Source: JBKHYG01 sp046565595 (GTDB lineage: Bacteria; Actinomycetota; AC-67). From it: a DNA stretch of 38,325 bases. Positions 1 to 7,892 of the stretch are shown here, piece after piece; the stretch's first letter is position 1, and the number at the start of each line of letters is the position of its first letter. The notes below the pieces were generated by a model that was not told the origin of the DNA, searched no databases, and worked only from the letters and a program-made list of their open reading frames with translations. Made by a program: the position numbers and the translations under genes. Location of the stretch: the NCBI GenBank assembly GCA_046565595.1, contig JBKHYG010000104.1, forward strand, positions 1 to 38,325, in the 5' to 3' direction.

Positions 1-41
1 CCCCGCCAGACCGACCCCGCCGACGGGTCGTGTGGGATCGT

Positions 42-884
42 TCAGGCGAGGAAGTCTTCTAGCGCTCGAGCTAGTTCCGCTGGAGCTTCCTCGGGGACGA
101 AGTGGCCTACCCCATCCAGCCTCTCGATCCGAAGGTCGTCGATGTAGCGCTCCATGCCGTTCAGAAGGTGGCCGGGGAGAACAGGATCCTTCATGCCCCA
201 GACGACCATCGTGGGGAGACCGATATGCGGACGCGGGCCGGCGTCGCCGCGTCCAAGCATCTTCTTCACCGATGACTTCATGAAGGCGCGAGTGGTGGTG
301 CGGTAGTAGTCGAAGGCGGTTCGCTGTCGTTCGATGGTGCGCAGGCTGCGCCGGTACTCCTCGGCCGCTTCGGTCTCGATCTCCAGACGCTTGCTGGATG
401 CGAGCTGGATCAGGCGGGTGACGAGCCTCCCGCCCCCGAGCGTGAATACGAGTTCGGGCAGGATCGGCAGGTTGAAGAAGAGCATGTGCCATCCGCGCTT
501 CAGGTCGAGTTTCCGGAAGGGCGAGTTCACCACGACGAGCTTGGAGATCCGACCGGGATGCCGAAGTGCCAGACTCCAGGCGACCGCGCCTCCGAAGTCG
601 TGTCCGACCAGCGCGATCTTCTGGATGCCGAGCTCGTCCAGGAGCCGGATCAGGTGGTCTCCCACCTTGGCCATATCGGCCGATGAGACCGGATCGCTGT
701 CACCTAGGCCCGGCAGGTCGGGCATGATGAACTCGAAGCGACTGCCCAGCCGATCGGCTAACGGTACCCAGCAAGCAGAGGTCTGGGGGAATCCGTGAAG
801 CGCCAGGACCGGCGGACCTTCGCCGAGTCGGCGAACAGCGATGTTGCGGTCGGCGATCTCGATCTGGGTCTTGGGCGGAAGCAT
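42..884 (-). CDS. Alpha/beta hydrolase, epoxide hydrolase-like
   Basis: A 280-residue soluble alpha/beta-hydrolase, probably an epoxide hydrolase or related hydrolase; the substrate cannot be told. Visible residues: oxyanion HGFP at 30-33, nucleophile elbow GHDFGG with Asp96 (an Asp rather than a Ser, as in epoxide hydrolases and haloalkane dehalogenases), acid Asp233 in WGMKDP, and His261 in GVGHF. The cap carries a Tyr pair (193-194), a possible ring-opening acid. The frame stays open upstream to 1208, but homology begins at MLPP and a TAGGTT box lies 7 nt before this ATG, so I start at 884. The GGGAGG touching the ATG is too close to act as a ribosome site. Function at family level is firm; substrate is unknown. 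Confidence 0.85.
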   Translation of the reverse strand: MLPPKTQIEIADRNIAVRRLGEGPPVLALHGFPQTSACWVPLADRLGSRFEFIMPDLPGLGDSDPVSSADMAKVGDHLIRLLDELGIQKIALVGHDFGGAVAWSLALRHPGRISKLVVVNSPFRKLDLKRGWHMLFFNLPILPELVFTLGGGRLVTRLIQLASSKRLEIETEAAEEYRRSLRTIERQRTAFDYYRTTTRAFMKSSVKKMLGRGDAGPRPHIGLPTMVVWGMKDPVLPGHLLNGMERYIDDLRIERLDGVGHFVPEEAPAELARALEDFLA

Positions 885-891
885 CCTCCCG

Positions 892-897
892 AACCTA
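892..897 (-). promoter_or_regulatory. -10 box of leaderless hydrolase gene
   Basis: TAGGTT on the minus strand, 7 nt before the ATG at 884. This matches the TANNNT-N7-start pattern seen before many genes here, so transcription probably starts at or near the start codon. Confidence 0.5.
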
Positions 898-922
898 GTG
901 CGAGGGGAGGTTGCGGGGTCGG

Positions 923-1189
923 TTAGCCCGCGCGGCGAGCGGTCAGATCGATGACCTTGGCCTGGTGGCCGAAGCGGTGATCCGAGGCAAGCAGTGCGAA
1001 GTGCGGAGAGTTCATGCTGCGACGACGCATCTGCTTGCGCATCGCGCGGAACGCCGACCAGGGGTCGTTCGGGTCGATCTCGACGGCTGTCATCCGAGAC
1101 CCATCTTGGGTCCGTGCTGCCAGATAGTGAACCGTGCCCATGTCGATCGCCCCTCGGATCTTCTCGTCGCGTGTGGTTTCGACCTTCAT
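923..1189 (-). CDS. Small conserved-looking protein of unknown function
   Basis: An 88-residue protein I do not recognise. It starts MKVETTRDEK, has no membrane segment or signal peptide, and carries a basic patch (RKQMRRR near residues 50-56). A strong GGGGAGGAAAGG ribosome site lies just before the ATG, which supports a real gene. It is followed after 38 bp by the hydrolase gene on the same strand, which seems to have its own -10 box, so the two may be only partly co-transcribed. No function is proposed. Confidence 0.65.
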   Translation of the reverse strand: MKVETTRDEKIRGAIDMGTVHYLAARTQDGSRMTAVEIDPNDPWSAFRAMRKQMRRRSMNSPHFALLASDHRFGHQAKVIDLTARRAG

Positions 1190-1448
1190 GTGAACCTTTC
1201 CTCCCCATCTGGGCGAACCCTTAGGGTTTTCGCCGTTTCACTCCGCCTCGATCCCTTGAAACGAGGTATCGGCGCCCGCGTTGCACTCCTATACCCCGAA
1301 CGGGCCATGACGAATCGAACGAGTGGGACGCCCCGGAATATCCGGACCGCACCGATAGCGAACCGACGGCACGGTCGGTACCATTTCCCCAGGTCAGAAG
1401 GTTTTCGATTTGCCAGGAGAGGGCCTCAGCAGGTATCATGCGGTCCAT
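1190..1448. other. Divergent intergenic region
   Basis: A 259 bp spacer between the minus-strand small gene and carD. It contains the carD promoter at its right end. I see no RNA gene or strong hairpin in the rest. Confidence 0.5.
1410..1439 (+). promoter_or_regulatory. carD promoter
   Basis: TTGCCA at 1410-1415 and TATCAT at 1434-1439 with an 18 bp spacer. The -10 ends 9 nt before the ATG at 1449, so the mRNA should have little or no leader. Confidence 0.6.
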
Positions 1449-1970
1449 ATGGCGAAGCGTTTCAAGGTCGGAGACAAGGTCGTTTACCCTCACCACGGTG
1501 CTGCCGTGATCGAAGGTACCCAAGAGAGAGAGTTCGAAGGCGAGCCTCGCTCATATTGGGTCTTGAAACTCTCCTACGGTGACCTGACGCTGATGGTCCC
1601 CACCGATGGCGCCGAAGATGTTGGCCTCCGCAGCGTGATCAACAAGAAGGAACTCGCCGAGGTCTACAAGGTCCTCAAGTCGAAGAAGACCGCCAGTACC
1701 GCGACCAACTGGTCTCGCCGTTTCAAGAACAATGTCGAGAAGCTCCGCTCCGGTGACATCTTCCAGGTAGCAGAGGTGGTACGCAGTCTCAGCAGCCGCG
1801 ACACCGACAAGGGCCTCTCGGCTGGTGAGAAGCGGATGCTGTCCAAGGCCCGCCAGATCCTGATCTCCGAGATCGCCTTCGCGTCGGGAAAGAAGCACGA
1901 GAAGGTGCAGACCGAACTCGACGAGATGCTCGGCGTCGACTCTTCCGACGAGTACGAGATCGTCCTCTAG
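1449..1970 (+). CDS. carD: CarD family transcriptional regulator
   Basis: A 173-residue CarD protein, the RNA-polymerase-binding factor that stabilises open promoter complexes in actinobacteria. The N-terminal RNAP-interaction domain starts VGDKVVYPHHGAAVIEG (about residues 6-60); the helical DNA-binding C-terminal domain follows with WSRRFKNN and LSSRDTDKGLSAGEKRML. I chose the ATG at 1449 (MAKRFKVGD) over an upstream ATG at 1410 because the family begins here and the promoter -10 lies between the two. The gene leads carD-ispDF-cysS-rlmB, the order seen in Mycobacterium tuberculosis (Rv3583c to Rv3579c). Leaderless expression is inferred. Confidence 0.95.
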   Translation: MAKRFKVGDKVVYPHHGAAVIEGTQEREFEGEPRSYWVLKLSYGDLTLMVPTDGAEDVGLRSVINKKELAEVYKVLKSKKTASTATNWSRRFKNNVEKLRSGDIFQVAEVVRSLSSRDTDKGLSAGEKRMLSKARQILISEIAFASGKKHEKVQTELDEMLGVDSSDEYEIVL

Positions 1971-1982
1971 AGACCGCCCAGC

Positions 1983-3146
1983 GTGACCGTCTGGGCGATC
2001 CTCGTCGCGGCAGGTTCAGGCGAACGACTCGGCTTAGGCATCCCGAAAGCACTAGCACCGCTGCACGGCGGCGATCCACTCTTCCTTTCCTCGCTCCCTG
2101 CGCTACGCGAAGCGTGCCAGGGCGTCATCATCGTGGTCCCTGCTGGACATCAAGGCGAGTTCGCACGGTGGTTGCCGGAACTCGAAGAGAAGGGACGGCA
2201 GGTCCGCTACATCGAAGGCGGCGCCACGCGGCAAGCCAGCGTCGCGGCCGGGTTGTCATTGCTGCCTGACGACGCCGATGCCGTGTTGGTCCATGACGCA
2301 GCCCGACCGTTCCTTGCGTCTGCGGTGTTGGCCGAGCTCTTGGAGGGCCTCGTCGATCACGAGGCCGTGATCCCTGCCGTCCAGATCACCGATACGGTGA
2401 AGAAGGTGTCTAACGGAACCGTCGCCGGGACCGTCCCGCGTGGTGAACTGGTCACTGTCGAAACGCCGCAGGCGTTCCGAGCGCATGTGCTTCGTGCTGC
2501 TCACGCCATCTCGCGCACGGGTGACGCGACCGACGACGCCGCTCTGGTCGAGGCGGCGGGCGGCGATGTCGCGGTCATCATGCTGCCGGAGCGAGGACTC
2601 AAGGTAACGACGCCGGCCGACCTTCAGCTGGCCCGAGAGCGGTTCGCCTCGGTCGCTTCGACGGGCGTCGGAACCGACGCCCACAGGCTGGTTCCCGGCA
2701 GGCCGCTGATGCTCGGATGCATAGAGGTCCCGAGCGACCGAGGGTCCGAAGGGCACTCCGACGGTGACGCGGTTGCTCACGCCATCTGCGACGCGATGTT
2801 CGGAGCTTCGATGCTCGGCGACCTCGGCGATCACTTCCCTTCGCATGAGCAGCGGTGGCGCGACGCTCCCGGCACGCGATTGCTGGGCGAGGCTGCTCGG
2901 ATCGTCGCCGAACGCACCGAGCTGGTCGTCGGATGGGTCGATGTGACGATCATCATCGAGGCGCCTGCCATGCGTCCCCACCGCGAGGCGATGAGGTCTG
3001 CCATCGCGTCGGCCTTGAGCATCGATGCCTGGCAGGTGTCCGTGAAGGCGACAACGACCGATGGCCTGGGCATGATAGGCGCGGGTGAAGGCGTCGCGGC
3101 GAACGCGACAGTCGGCCTGCTCCGTTCGCCATCGCGCGTTGTTTAG
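1983..3146 (+). CDS. ispDF: Bifunctional IspD/IspF enzyme of the MEP pathway
   Basis: A 387-residue fusion catalysing two non-consecutive MEP isoprenoid steps: MEP cytidylyltransferase (IspD, about 1-222) and MECDP synthase (IspF, about 227-387). IspD shows the CTP-binding LVAAGSGERLG (7-17) followed by PKAL, and VHDAARPF (103-110). IspF shows metal ligands Asp232, His234 and His266 in GTDAHRL and GHSDGDAVAH. The start is a GTG 12 bp after the carD stop. In M. tuberculosis these are two genes in the same place. No residue appears to be missing. Products feed the polyprenyl synthetase at 21776-22807. Confidence 0.96.
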   Translation: MTVWAILVAAGSGERLGLGIPKALAPLHGGDPLFLSSLPALREACQGVIIVVPAGHQGEFARWLPELEEKGRQVRYIEGGATRQASVAAGLSLLPDDADAVLVHDAARPFLASAVLAELLEGLVDHEAVIPAVQITDTVKKVSNGTVAGTVPRGELVTVETPQAFRAHVLRAAHAISRTGDATDDAALVEAAGGDVAVIMLPERGLKVTTPADLQLARERFASVASTGVGTDAHRLVPGRPLMLGCIEVPSDRGSEGHSDGDAVAHAICDAMFGASMLGDLGDHFPSHEQRWRDAPGTRLLGEAARIVAERTELVVGWVDVTIIIEAPAMRPHREAMRSAIASALSIDAWQVSVKATTTDGLGMIGAGEGVAANATVGLLRSPSRVV

Positions 3147-3149
3147 GCT
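3144..3149 (+). promoter_or_regulatory. -10 box before cysS
   Basis: TAGGCT overlapping the ispDF stop codon, 6 nt before the GTG start of cysS. It suggests cysS also has its own leaderless promoter inside the operon. Confidence 0.4.
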
Positions 3150-3155
3150 CACGCC

Positions 3156-4571
3156 GTGCTGAACCTCTACGACACGAGCGCGCGTTCCAAGCGCCCCTTC
3201 GAGCCTCTGAACGAAGGCCAGGTGTCGATGTATGTGTGTGGCCCGACGGTCTACGACGAGGCTCACCTAGGGCATGCCCGATCGGCCATCGCTTTCGATG
3301 TGATCCGTCGTGTGCTCGAAGCCTTCGGCTACCAGGTGAGGTTCGTGCGCAACATCACCGATGTCGATGACAAGATCCTGAACCGCGCCATGGAGCGCGG
3401 GGAACTCCCCGAGGAGATCGCCGAGCGGTATGCGCGCTCCTATGCCCAGGTCCTCACCCGGCTCGGCGTGAAGACCCCCTCCCTCGAACCGAAGGCGACG
3501 CAGCACATCGCCGACATGCAGGCGCTCATCCAGTCGCTCCTCGATTCAGGGGCGGCCTACGCGGTCGACGGCGGCGATGTCTACTTCCGGGTGGATCGTC
3601 ACGAGCAGTACGGTGAGATCTCGGGACGCTCCTTGGAAGAGATGCGTGCCGGAGAGCGTGTCGAACCCGATCCCCGCAAGCAGCATCCGATGGACTTCGC
3701 GCTGTGGAAGGGCGCGAAGCCGGGAGAGGTGTCCTGGGATGCCCCATGGGGAGCGGGTCGACCCGGGTGGCACATCGAATGCTCTGCGATGAGCATGCGA
3801 TACCTAGGGGAGACCTTCGATATCCATGGCGGCGGCGCGGACCTGGTCTTCCCTCACCACGAGAACGAGGCTGCCCAATCGAGGGCGCTGACCGGTAAGC
3901 CGTTAGCCAACTATTGGCTTCACAACGGGTTCGTCACGCTCGACGCCGAGAAGATGTCGAAGTCGCTGCACAATTACATCCTGGTCGATCAGGTGCTCGC
4001 CCGATACCCGGCCCCGGCGATCCGGTTGCTGTTCGTAGCTACTCACTACCGATCACAACTCGAGGTGAACGAGGCCACGATCGGCGAAGCCGTCGAGGTC
4101 TGGGACAAGATGGCGACCATGGCTCGCAATGCGGTCCGCGCCCTGGGGGACGAGTCGCCCAAGCCGATCTCCTCGGGGGGACGGCTCGACGCGTTCATGA
4201 AGGCTTTGAGCGACGACATAAATACTCCCGCAGCCATGGCAGAGATCCACTCGATGATCGCTGAAGCCAACCAGCTGATCGATGCAGTAGAGAAGGGCGA
4301 GGACCCACAGGCCCTGGCAGATTCCGTCGGGCGTTTCAGAGCTGCGACGGCCATCCTTGGATTGGATCCGATCGGCGACTGGCCTACCGATGGTGCGCAC
4401 GCCGCGGTCGCTCCCCTGGTCGAATACCTGCTCGCAGACCGTGCCAGGGCGCGGACCGACAAGGATTTCGCGCGCGCTGACCAGATCCGCGATGCGTTGA
4501 TCGCCGCTGGAGTCATCGTCGAAGATCGGCCGAACGGTGCGCGCTGGCATCTCGCGAGCCCTTGGTTATGA
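3156..4571 (+). CDS. cysS: Cysteinyl-tRNA synthetase
   Basis: A 471-residue class I aminoacyl-tRNA synthetase that charges tRNA-Cys. Signature HLGH (37-40) is the HIGH motif and KMSKS is at 266-270. The zinc site is formed by Cys28 (YVCGPTVY), Cys209 (WHIECS), His234 and Glu238 (PHHENE). Length and the C-terminal helical domain (about 310-471) fit CysS rather than the shorter mycothiol ligase MshC. Start is GTG at 3156, 9 bp after ispDF. The stop overlaps the next start as ATGA, so translation is probably coupled to rlmB. Confidence 0.96.
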   Translation: MLNLYDTSARSKRPFEPLNEGQVSMYVCGPTVYDEAHLGHARSAIAFDVIRRVLEAFGYQVRFVRNITDVDDKILNRAMERGELPEEIAERYARSYAQVLTRLGVKTPSLEPKATQHIADMQALIQSLLDSGAAYAVDGGDVYFRVDRHEQYGEISGRSLEEMRAGERVEPDPRKQHPMDFALWKGAKPGEVSWDAPWGAGRPGWHIECSAMSMRYLGETFDIHGGGADLVFPHHENEAAQSRALTGKPLANYWLHNGFVTLDAEKMSKSLHNYILVDQVLARYPAPAIRLLFVATHYRSQLEVNEATIGEAVEVWDKMATMARNAVRALGDESPKPISSGGRLDAFMKALSDDINTPAAMAEIHSMIAEANQLIDAVEKGEDPQALADSVGRFRAATAILGLDPIGDWPTDGAHAAVAPLVEYLLADRARARTDKDFARADQIRDALIAAGVIVEDRPNGARWHLASPWL

Positions 4572-5296
4572 GGATCGAGGGCCGGCGCAGCGTCCTGGCG
4601 GCGGTCAAGTCAGGGCGTGCCGTTCACCTCTACATCGCGGAGGGAGCCAAGACCAAGATCATCGAGGAACTCCGCGTCGCGGCGAGTGACGCAGGGATCA
4701 CGGTAGAGACCGTTCCTCGGGTTCGTCTGGACTCCTGGAGTGAGACAGGTTCTCATCAAGGCGTGATGGCCGATGTGAAGCCGGCCCCGACCGGCGATTG
4801 GCGCGAGGCCATGGAACTTGCACGCGATGCGGGCGAGGTTCCTCTGCTGGTTGCGCTGGACTCGATCACCGATCCGCACAATGCGGGCGCCATCATCCGG
4901 AGTTGCGCTGCGTTCGGTGCGCACGGTGTGCTGATCCCAGATCGACGCTCAGCGACCATCAATGCCACCGTCGCGAAAGCGGCAGCAGGCGCATTGGAGG
5001 TCGTAGCGGTTCATCCGGTCGCTTCACTGCAGGCTGCGCTGGAGGATGCGAAACAACGAGGCCTCTGGGTGGTCGCGCTCGCGGAACGAGGAGCCCAGTC
5101 CCTCGGATCGTGCCAGTTGTTGGATGAGCCCTGCGTGATCGTCATTGGCGCAGAGGGCCGCGGTGTGAGCCGAACGGTCCTCAATCTCGCCGATGCAGTC
5201 GTGGCGATCCCGACCAACCCGAGGTTCCCTACCTTGAACGCTTCGGTCGCGGCAGCCATCACATTGCATGCCGCATCGAGGACATCCCGGGCATGA
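4568..5296 (+). CDS. rlmB: SpoU-family rRNA 2'-O-methyltransferase (RlmB-like)
   Basis: A 242-residue SPOUT methyltransferase, probably 23S rRNA G2251 2'-O-methylation. An N-terminal substrate-binding domain (about 1-75) precedes the knotted catalytic domain. Motif 1 is SITDPHNAGAIIRSC (N and R conserved), motif 2 is VIGAEGRGV, and motif 3 is PTLNASVAAAI near the C-terminus. The ATG at 4568 overlaps the cysS stop (ATGA); a TTG six bases earlier is also in frame but less likely. The cysS-rlmB neighbourhood is typical of both Actinobacteria and Firmicutes. The exact target nucleotide is by family only. Confidence 0.92.
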   Translation: MRIEGRRSVLAAVKSGRAVHLYIAEGAKTKIIEELRVAASDAGITVETVPRVRLDSWSETGSHQGVMADVKPAPTGDWREAMELARDAGEVPLLVALDSITDPHNAGAIIRSCAAFGAHGVLIPDRRSATINATVAKAAAGALEVVAVHPVASLQAALEDAKQRGLWVVALAERGAQSLGSCQLLDEPCVIVIGAEGRGVSRTVLNLADAVVAIPTNPRFPTLNASVAAAITLHAASRTSRA

Positions 5297-5400
5297 TGCT
5301 GAAACTTCCGTTTTCTACGGTTCGCCCGTTGCTGCCGGTTCGTTCACGCTGACTTCGCGTGCTGTTACCGAAGTGACGCTTTTAGGGGCCTGCCCCACCC

Positions 5401-5428
5401 TTGACCCATGGCTCTTCCGGGCTATATC
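5401..5428 (+). promoter_or_regulatory. Promoter of sigH-like gene
   Basis: TTGACC at 5401-5406 and TATATC at 5423-5428 with a 16 bp spacer, about 50 bp before the start codon. A shift of the -10 to TATCTT (5425-5430) gives 18 bp. Confidence 0.5.
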
Positions 5429-5478
5429 TTCGCTCCGGGCGCTCGAAGGCAGGTTCCCTAGTGCGGCGGGGAGATCAG

Positions 5479-6141
5479 ATGCGGCAAGACCTACAGGTCA
5501 CCTTAGATGTTCATGATCCGTTCGTAGATGCGACGGACGACGAATTGGTCAAGCGTGCTCGCGCGGGCGATCAAACCGCTCTCGAGTATCTACTAGCTCG
5601 GTACAAGAATTTCGCGCGTGTCAAAGCACGCAACTACTTCCTGGTCGGTGCAGACAAGGAAGACATCGTTCAGGAAGGCATGATCGGTCTCTACAAGGCC
5701 ATCCGCGACTTCCAATCCGACAGGCAAGCATCGTTCCGCGCTTTCGCGGAACTGTGTATCCAGCGGCAGATCATCACAGCCATCAAGACGGCGACCAGGT
5801 TGAAACATGTTCCCCTCAACGGCTATGTCTCGATGCAGAAGCCGATACAGGATGACGGCGAGGACCGTGTGCTGGCCGATGTGATCGGGCAGGATCCAGC
5901 AGCTGACCCAGCGGAGATGGTCATCAGCCGCGAAGAGGTCGACGCGATGCAGACCTCGTTCCGTGAGATCCTGAGCGAACTCGAGGCGCGTGTCCTCCAC
6001 CTCTATCTGGAAGGCAAGTCCTACCAGGACATCGCTGAGCAGTTGCGTCGTCAGGTCAAGTCGATCGACAACGCGTTGCAGAGGATCAAGCGCAAGATCG
6101 AAGGTCACATCGAGAGTCGGCGCATCGACGACGACTGCTGA
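5479..6141 (+). CDS. sigH: RNA polymerase sigma factor, Spo0H/SigH (sigma-30) type
   Basis: A 220-residue sigma-70-family factor lacking region 1.1 and region 3. Region 2 (about 20-105) carries the core-binding EDIVQEGMIGLYKAI and the -10 recognition stretch; region 4 (about 155-212) carries SYQDIAEQL and VKSIDNALQRIKRK. From memory this is strikingly like Bacillus subtilis SigH (Spo0H) almost end to end, including AFAELCI and RQIITAIKTATR. The ATG at 5479 follows GGGGAG by 5 nt and gives the family N-terminus; an upstream ATG at 5407 would precede the promoter. Its place after rlmB mirrors the Firmicutes order rlmB-yacP-sigH. The regulon is unknown; this is not the mycobacterial ECF factor also called SigH. 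Confidence 0.9.
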   Translation: MRQDLQVTLDVHDPFVDATDDELVKRARAGDQTALEYLLARYKNFARVKARNYFLVGADKEDIVQEGMIGLYKAIRDFQSDRQASFRAFAELCIQRQIITAIKTATRLKHVPLNGYVSMQKPIQDDGEDRVLADVIGQDPAADPAEMVISREEVDAMQTSFREILSELEARVLHLYLEGKSYQDIAEQLRRQVKSIDNALQRIKRKIEGHIESRRIDDDC

Positions 6142-6161
6142 GTTCTCGAGACCAGATACCC

Positions 6162-6189
6162 CCGATACCCGCCACCTGGCGGGTATCGG
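6162..6189. terminator. Perfect 13-bp hairpin between sigH and tRNA-Thr
   Basis: CCGATACCCGCCA pairs perfectly with its reverse complement across a CC centre. It sits between the plus-strand sigma gene and the minus-strand tRNA and could end both transcripts. There is no T-run on either side. Part of the right arm (GGTATCGGCG, 6183-6192) is repeated at 6203-6212. Confidence 0.55.
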
Positions 6190-6219
6190 CGTTAACGGCG
6201 CCGGTATCGGCGTCCTCGG

Positions 6220-6292
6220 AGCCGGGGAGGGGATTTGAACCCCTGACCTACGGTTTACAAGACCGTTGCTCTGCCAGCTGAGCTACCCCGGC
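6220..6292 (-). tRNA. tRNA-Thr (anticodon TGT)
   Basis: A full cloverleaf reads on the minus strand. The acceptor stem is GCCGGGG with CCCCGGC, the D arm is GCTC/GAGC, the anticodon arm is ACGGT-CTTGTAA-ACCGT giving TGT (Thr), and the T arm is AGGGG-TTCAAAT-CCCCT. The discriminator base is T. The genome does not encode CCA (the next bases read CCG), so CCA must be added enzymatically. It decodes ACA and perhaps other ACN codons. Confidence 0.97.
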
Positions 6293-6340
6293 GGATGCCG
6301 ATCGAAAGGTTAGCGTTAGGGGCCACCGCTTGGAGGACCC

Positions 6341-7582
6341 ATGAGCAGAGCCTGGGAATCGGCACTCGCGCAGCTGGATGAGGCTGCCGCATTCATGGAG
6401 CTCGAAGACGAGTTCCGTCGGGTGTTCCGCGAACCGAAGCGGACCTTGACGGTGTCGATCCCGGTGCAGATGGACGACGGACGCGTCGAGGTGTTCGAAG
6501 GGTTCCGCGTCCATCATTCGATCGCGCGAGGCCCGGCGAAGGGTGGCCTGCGTTACCACCCCGATGTGGATCTGGGAGAGGTCAAGGCGCTCGCGATGTG
6601 GATGACCTGGAAGTGCGCGCTGGCCAACATCCCTTACGGGGGCGCCAAGGGTGGGGTCCGCTGTTCCCCGTGGCAGATGAGCGCCGGCGAACTCGAAAGG
6701 ATGACGCGCCGGTTCGCAAGCGAGATCCTCCCGATCATCGGCCCCGAGGTCGATGTGCCTGCACCCGACATGGGTACCGACGATCAGGTGATGGCTTGGA
6801 TCATGGACACCTACTCGGTCAACAAGGGCTTCTCGGTGCCTGGGATCGTCACCGGCAAACCCTTGAGCATCGGAGGATCCCAGGGCCGGGGTGGATCCAC
6901 CAGCAGAGGGGTGCTGTTCAGTGCGCTGAACATCCTGCACGAACTCGACCGGTCGGTCGACGACACGACCGTGGTCATCCAAGGTTTCGGAAAGGTGGGA
7001 GGTTTCGCGGCGGAGATATTCCACGATGCTGGCTTCAAGGTGATCGCCGTGAGCGATTGGAAGGGCGGTGTCTACAACCCTCTCGGACTGAATCCGACGG
7101 CGCTGCGGCGGCACGCCATCGAGAACGGATCCGTCGTCGACTTCCCGGGTACCGATGCGATCACCAACGATGAGCTCCTCGCTCTGGATTGCGGGCTGCT
7201 GATACCGGCGGCTATGGAAGATCAGATCCACGCGGGAAATGTGGATGCGGTCAGAGCCGATGTGATCGTCGAAGCGGCGAACGGTCCGATAACCCCCGAG
7301 GCTGATCACTCCCTCACCGACAGGGGGGTCCCGATCGTGCCCGATGTCTTGGCCAACTCTGGTGGGGTCGTGGTCAGCTACTTCGAGTGGGTCCAAGACA
7401 TCCAGGCGTTCTTCTGGACAGAGGAAGAGGTGAATCGTCGCCTGAGGGAGATCATGGACCGCACCTACATCGAGACCTCGCAGCTGGCACGCAGCAAGGG
7501 CGTGAGGCTCCGGATCGCGGCCCTGGCCCTTGGCATCGGTCGGGTCGCAGAAGCTCATCGGGTCAGGGGACTGTTCCCGTGA
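6341..7582 (+). CDS. gdhA: Glutamate dehydrogenase (Glu/Leu/Phe/Val family)
   Basis: A 413-residue hexameric-type amino acid dehydrogenase linking glutamate and 2-oxoglutarate plus ammonia. Catalytic lysines are visible in PAKGGLR (Lys67) and YGGAKGG (Lys103), Lys91 in WKCALA, and the catalytic Asp143 in PAPDMGT. The Rossmann motif GFGKVGG is at 215-221; Asp239 at the end of the second strand favours NAD over NADP. KGGLRYHP supports glutamate rather than leucine or valine. An SD GGAGGA lies 4 nt before the ATG, and a possible TAGCGT -10 is at 6310-6315. The divergent neighbour is tRNA-Thr. Confidence 0.93.
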   Translation: MSRAWESALAQLDEAAAFMELEDEFRRVFREPKRTLTVSIPVQMDDGRVEVFEGFRVHHSIARGPAKGGLRYHPDVDLGEVKALAMWMTWKCALANIPYGGAKGGVRCSPWQMSAGELERMTRRFASEILPIIGPEVDVPAPDMGTDDQVMAWIMDTYSVNKGFSVPGIVTGKPLSIGGSQGRGGSTSRGVLFSALNILHELDRSVDDTTVVIQGFGKVGGFAAEIFHDAGFKVIAVSDWKGGVYNPLGLNPTALRRHAIENGSVVDFPGTDAITNDELLALDCGLLIPAAMEDQIHAGNVDAVRADVIVEAANGPITPEADHSLTDRGVPIVPDVLANSGGVVVSYFEWVQDIQAFFWTEEEVNRRLREIMDRTYIETSQLARSKGVRLRIAALALGIGRVAEAHRVRGLFP

Positions 7583-7622
7583 CGGCCAGGCCGTCGGGCT
7601 ATCATCACCACCAGGAGGAGAT

Positions 7623-7892
7623 GTGGACGACAGACACCGACGCCAGTTGACCGACCTCGAGCGCGAGCTGCTCGCGTTCGAACGAACCTGGTGGCGCGAG
7701 GCGGGCGTGAAGGAACAGGCGATCCGTGAACGGTTCGACATGTCTCCCACGCGGTACTACCAGGTGCTGAACGAGCTCCTCGAGTTGCCCGCCGCGGTCG
7801 AGCATGACCCGCTGCTCGTCCGTCGACTGGTTCGCCAACGCGCCGCGAGGCGCAAGAAGCGGGCCGCGCGTCGCCTCGGATCGGACGGATGA
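7623..7892 (+). CDS. DUF3263 family protein
   Basis: An 89-residue DUF3263 protein of unknown function, common in Actinobacteria. The core LTDLERELLAFERTW leads into a helix-turn-helix-like stretch (AIRERFDMSPTRYYQVLN) and a very basic tail (RRLVRQRAARRKKRAARR), so nucleic-acid binding is plausible but unproven. I start at the GTG at 7623, 4 nt after AGGAGG; the ATG two bases upstream is in another frame and ends early. TATCAT at 7600-7605 may be its -10. Its stop overlaps the next start (ATGA). M. tuberculosis has the same pair as Rv0430-Rv0431. Confidence 0.85.
   Translation: MDDRHRRQLTDLERELLAFERTWWREAGVKEQAIRERFDMSPTRYYQVLNELLELPAAVEHDPLLVRRLVRQRAARRKKRAARRLGSDG

Noticed and set aside
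884..1208. N-terminal extension of the hydrolase up to 1208
   Set aside because: It would overlap the well-supported small gene at 923-1189, and homology begins at 884.
3156..4571. Mycothiol ligase MshC as the identity of the cysS-like gene
   Set aside because: The full length, C-terminal anticodon-binding region and operon position fit CysS.
6248..7750. A 500-codon open frame antisense to glutamate dehydrogenase
   Set aside because: It mirrors gdhA codons, overlaps the tRNA, has no ribosome site and no family resemblance; high GC produces such frames.
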